From contig CAMBWG010000154.1 of NCBI GenBank assembly GCA_945871415.1, positions 1 to 5,885 on the forward strand: a stretch of DNA of 5,885 nucleotides, written 5' to 3'. The notes beneath the pieces are model-generated. The model saw only the letters and a program-made list of their open reading frames with translations, was not told the DNA's origin and did not search any database. Source of the stretch: an uncultured Desulfovibrio sp. (lineage in GTDB: Bacteria; Desulfobacterota; Desulfovibrionia; Desulfovibrionales; Desulfovibrionaceae). Position numbers and translations under genes: made by a program. Shown in pieces: positions 5,318 to 5,885 of this stretch (positions within the stretch are counted from its first letter, which is position 1; each line of letters starts with the position of its first letter).

Positions 5318-5749
5318 ATGAAATCGGAACAACTGTCGGTCTTTCTGGAAAATCGGGCGGGACGCCTTGCCGAAGTGACGCATACCCTCGCGGAAGCAGG
5401 CGTCAATATCCGCGCGCTGTCGCTGGCGGATACGTCCGACTTCGGCATCCTGCGCCTGATTGTCTGCAATCATGAAAAAGCCCAGATGGTCCTCAAGGAA
5501 AAGGGCTTCACCCTGGGGCGCACGCACGTCGTAGCCGTGGAAGTGCCCGATCAGCCCGGCGGGCTGGATGCCATTCTGCAACTTATGTCGGCAAACAACA
5601 TCAATGTCGAATACATGTACGCCTTTGCCCAGAGCGCGACCGACAATGCCGTCATGATCTTCCGTTTCGACAAAACGGATGCCGCCATCGATCTGCTGCA
5701 GCAGAACAACTTCTCCATTCTGCCGCCGCAGCGCCTCTGCGACCTCTAG
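5318..5749 (+). CDS. Tandem ACT-domain amino-acid-binding protein
   Basis: The 143-residue protein consists of two ACT modules and nothing else. ACT1 (about 4-70) contains ENRAGRLAEV (11-20), the turn where the ligand-binding Gly of the family sits (G15), then AEAGVNIRALSLAD (25-38). ACT2 (about 71-140) contains PDQPGGLDAI (77-86) followed by NNINVEYMYAF (93-103). Such stand-alone double-ACT proteins usually bind amino acids and act as sensors or regulatory partners of a separate enzyme. In many anaerobes they are found next to phenylacetate-CoA ligase-like genes; whether one follows here cannot be seen. A strong Shine-Dalgarno GGGAGG (5305-5310) precedes the ATG by seven bases. The gene follows tatA by 24 bases with no promoter or terminator between, giving a two-gene unit without an obvious functional link. 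The stop TAG lies one base before the repeat segment at 5751. Confidence 0.9.
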   Translation: MKSEQLSVFLENRAGRLAEVTHTLAEAGVNIRALSLADTSDFGILRLIVCNHEKAQMVLKEKGFTLGRTHVVAVEVPDQPGGLDAILQLMSANNINVEYMYAFAQSATDNAVMIFRFDKTDAAIDLLQQNNFSILPPQRLCDL

Positions 5750-5750
5750 A

Positions 5751-5881
5751 GCATTTCAACTTTGAAAAAGATGAAACGCGAGGCGACGGCACAGCGCCGC
5801 CCGGCCAAAAGTGAGCGGAAAAACTGCGCCTTTTCCGCGAAACGACAGGCCGTATGGTTTGAAATGCAAAGCATTTCAAAC
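5751..5881. repeat. Intergenic repeat segment bounded by GCATTTCAA copies
   Basis: GCATTTCAA occurs at 5751-5759 and again at 5871-5879, and its inverse TTGAAATGC at 5859-5867. The outer pair 5751-5759/5859-5867 would be 9-bp terminal inverted repeats of a 117-base element. The right-hand pair forms a perfect 11-bp stem (5857-5867 with 5871-5881) around AAA. At the left, TTTCAA-CT-TTGAAA (5754-5767) is a second small palindrome. Inside lie an 8-bp hairpin, GCGGAAAA/TTTTCCGC (5815-5822, 5831-5838), and GC-rich self-complementary sequence around 5782-5801. No reading frame with a ribosome site is present and no transposase is encoded. It resembles a short non-autonomous or REP-like repeat, or the regulatory region of the next gene. 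None of the hairpins has a T-run. Confidence 0.55.
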
Positions 5882-5885
5882 TGAA

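Overview
The window looks like a piece of a bacterial chromosome of moderate to high G+C. GreA (AREEGDLRENAGYD core and C-terminal half), the stand-alone tandem-ACT protein next to tatA, and the A/T-flanked GC hairpin terminators resemble Desulfovibrio and relatives (Desulfovibrionaceae). That assignment rests on recalled family patterns, not on a search. I see no phage, transposase, CRISPR, tRNA or rRNA.

Layout. Bases 1-426 carry no gene I can name. They hold a bidirectional terminator (134-178), a minus-strand terminator (258-280) and a 25-bp perfect inverted repeat (361-421) just downstream of the first gene. Bases 427-1995 (minus) encode a 522-residue polytopic protein that matches the membrane (flippase) half of MprF but has no lysyl-transferase half. 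A divergent intergenic region (1996-2224) separates it from greA (2225-2719, plus). greA has a strong sigma70-type promoter followed at once by an intrinsic-terminator hairpin inside its own leader. After greA come a structured stretch and a clear terminator (2853-2888). A second strong promoter (2943-2971) then precedes an AI-2E/PerM-family membrane protein (3022-4143), which overlaps by 26 bases a secreted D-Ala-D-Ala carboxypeptidase-type serine peptidase (4118-4999). A third promoter (5002-5030) leads into tatA (5072-5293) and a tandem-ACT-domain protein (5318-5749). The right edge (5751-5885) is a non-coding, repeat-structured segment built around copies of GCATTTCAA.

Functional reading. 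Most genes are housekeeping or envelope functions: phospholipid flipping (MprF-like), transcript cleavage (GreA), small-solute or ion export (AI-2E family), peptidoglycan trimming (S11 peptidase), Tat export (TatA) and amino-acid sensing (ACT). Three sigma70-like promoters with 17-bp spacers divide the plus-strand genes into greA, AI-2E-peptidase, and tatA-ACT units. I found no convincing new multi-gene system. The points most worth following are the greA leader terminator, the synthase-less MprF, and the repeat structures at the two ends.
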